This document shows positions 13,915 through 14,611 of a DNA stretch of 14,611 bases, one piece after another. The position numbers and the translations under genes were made by a program. Origin of the DNA: Thermoleophilia bacterium (GTDB taxonomy: Bacteria > Actinomycetota > Thermoleophilia > Gaiellales > Gaiellaceae); contig JACVRU010000024.1 in assembly GCA_014534295.1 (NCBI GenBank), positions 1 to 14,611 on the forward strand. Direction: 5' to 3'. Every line of letters starts with the position of its first letter. The first letter of the stretch is position 1. The notes below the pieces were generated by a model. It was not told the DNA's origin. It was given only the letters and a program-made list of their open reading frames with translations, and ran no database searches.

Positions 13915-13935
13915 CGCCCGCTAGCGTGGCGGGCG
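13915..13935 (+). promoter_or_regulatory. Hairpin with a -10-like box in its loop
   Basis: CGCCCGC (13915-13921) and GCGGGCG (13929-13935) form a perfect 7-bp stem around a 7-base loop that contains TAGCGT (13922-13927). The right arm ends directly before the ATG of the small gene, 8 bases after the box. It may be a terminator for the enolase-superfamily gene, a leaderless promoter, or both. Confidence 0.4.
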
Positions 13936-14193
13936 ATGGCCAAGACGGCGACACCCTGGGGCCGAGCGGAGCTCGTGGAGCGCGTCACGGTCAGGCAGCA
14001 GGCCGCGGAGAAGCGCTTCGCCTCCGTGTTCGAGCTGCTGGAGACCGACCGGGGCGAGCGCCTGGTGCGGATCGCGTACACCACGACCGGCGCCGCCCGG
14101 CGAGGGCCCGTGACGTTGCGAGCGCGCGACCTCGAGCGGCTGCGGGAGGCGCTCGCCGAGCATCCGGCGCTGGCGGAGGCGTTGCGGATGTAG
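13936..14193 (+). CDS. Hypothetical 85-residue protein
   Basis: I do not recognise this protein. It is small, charged and predicted soluble, with no signal peptide or membrane segment. The N-terminal half (AELVERVTVRQQAAEKRFASVFELLE) looks helical, and a central beta-like segment, RGERLVRIAYTT, follows. The C-terminal half (ARDLERLREALAEHPALAEALRM) is again helical. The alpha-beta-alpha pattern could be a small dimer or a partner protein. No catalytic or metal motif is seen. Support for a real gene comes from the position of the ATG after a -10-like box and from the fit between neighbours. It lies 37 bases after the enolase-superfamily gene and converges on purQ. It could also be read as the last gene of the TetR/PLP set. 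Confidence 0.7.
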   Translation: MAKTATPWGRAELVERVTVRQQAAEKRFASVFELLETDRGERLVRIAYTTTGAARRGPVTLRARDLERLREALAEHPALAEALRM

Positions 14194-14229
14194 ACCGCGC
14201 GCCGACACGTATCAGAGCTCAGCCGGTGG

Positions 14230-14611
14230 TTACTCGGGCGCGCGGACGTACGAGCGGAGACCGTCCCTGCGGAACGCTTGCGGGCGAGCGGCGGCGTCGA
14301 CGAACGACGCTAGGAGGAGCGCGCCGTCGCCGGAGCCCAGGAGCGGGTCGACCGCGTGCTCGGGATGGGGCATCAGGCCGACGACGTTCCCGGCGGCGTT
14401 GGCGACGCCCGCGATGTCGCGCGCCGAGCCGTTGGGGTTCTGCCCCGGCGCGTAGCGGAGGACGAGCTGTCCGTTGGCCTCGAGCTCGTCGAGCACCGGG
14501 TCGGGGGCGTAGTAGCGACCCGTCGTGTGCTTGACCGGGATGGAGAGGCGGTCGCCCGGCTCGCACGCGCGCGTCCACGCGGTCTCCGCGTTGACGACGT
14601 CGATGCCGACC
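14230..14611 (-). CDS. purQ: Phosphoribosylformylglycinamidine synthase glutaminase subunit PurQ, partial
   Basis: Only the C-terminal 126 residues are in the window; the start lies beyond the right edge. PurQ hydrolyses glutamine to supply ammonia to PurL in step 4 of purine synthesis. Recognisable parts are LSIPVKHTTGRYYA, LVLRYAPGQNPNGSARDIAGV and GLMPHPEHAVDPLLGSGDG, where His and Glu of MPHPEHA complete the Cys-His-Glu triad of class I amidotransferases. The nucleophile Cys is off-window. The gene stops at TAA 14232-14230 and converges on the 85-residue gene. Its partner gene purL lies about 10.6 kb away on the same strand rather than directly downstream. Confidence 0.93.
   Translation of the reverse strand, partial: VGIDVVNAETAWTRACEPGDRLSIPVKHTTGRYYAPDPVLDELEANGQLVLRYAPGQNPNGSARDIAGVANAAGNVVGLMPHPEHAVDPLLGSGDGALLLASFVDAAARPQAFRRDGLRSYVRAPE

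Noticed and set aside
3624..14226. Weak similarity between CAGAGTCTAGCCCGG (left edge of the inserted block) and CAGAGCTCAGCCGG (right edge) as possible attachment repeats
   Set aside because: The match needs gaps, is short, and the left copy overlaps the purL -10 box; chance is likely and no integrase is present.
14194..14229. Terminator between the 85-residue gene and purQ
   Set aside because: No convincing inverted repeat or T-tract is seen in these 36 bases.

Overview
The window is GC-rich bacterial DNA with codons mostly ending in G or C. Several starts are GTG, one is TTG, and one is probably CTG. Many genes have a TANNNT box 6-8 bases before the start codon and no ribosome binding site. 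Together with a purQ/purL/purF purine cluster and an Fe-S type PurF, this suggests an actinobacterium. A deep-branching class such as Thermoleophilia is my best guess, but it rests on general resemblance only.

Layout. On the minus strand at the left, purL (1537-3618) runs into purF (1537 to the left edge) with a one-base stop/start overlap. At the right edge, also on the minus strand, is the C-terminal part of purQ (14230-14611). PurQ and PurL are subunits of one enzyme and their genes are usually neighbours. Here about 10.6 kb of mostly plus-strand genes lies between them, so the purine cluster looks interrupted.

The intervening block holds, left to right: two tandem paralogous EamA/DMT transporters; a GNAT acetyltransferase overlapping the second; a small exported Cys/His protein; an O-antigen-ligase-like membrane protein overlapping gloA (glyoxalase I, all four metal ligands present); a probable lipoprotein alpha/beta hydrolase; a convergent VOC-fold gene (minus); a membrane-anchored zinc metallopeptidase of the YpfJ type; a small multi-pass membrane protein (minus); a divergent TetR regulator; a PLP-dependent group II decarboxylase-family enzyme overlapping an enolase-superfamily enzyme; and an unrecognised 85-residue protein.

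Working together. PurQ, PurL and PurF act in early de novo purine synthesis (PurF step 1; PurQ and PurL step 4). TetR, the PLP enzyme and the enolase-superfamily enzyme form a tight same-strand set and are the best candidate for an undescribed small-molecule pathway. The divergent membrane gene shares the tetR control region, which has overlapping promoter boxes and palindromes. The other genes look like general transport, detoxification and envelope functions.

The most notable sequence-level points are: repeated leaderless-type promoters; purL with no ATG, GTG or TTG in a suitable place; a purF frame with no stop where the protein should end; and a 15-bp perfect palindrome in an AT-rich, rare-codon patch inside purL. 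I see no tRNA, rRNA, CRISPR array, transposase or integrase. No stretch longer than 300 bases lacks a gene, unless the left 140 bases are excluded from purF.
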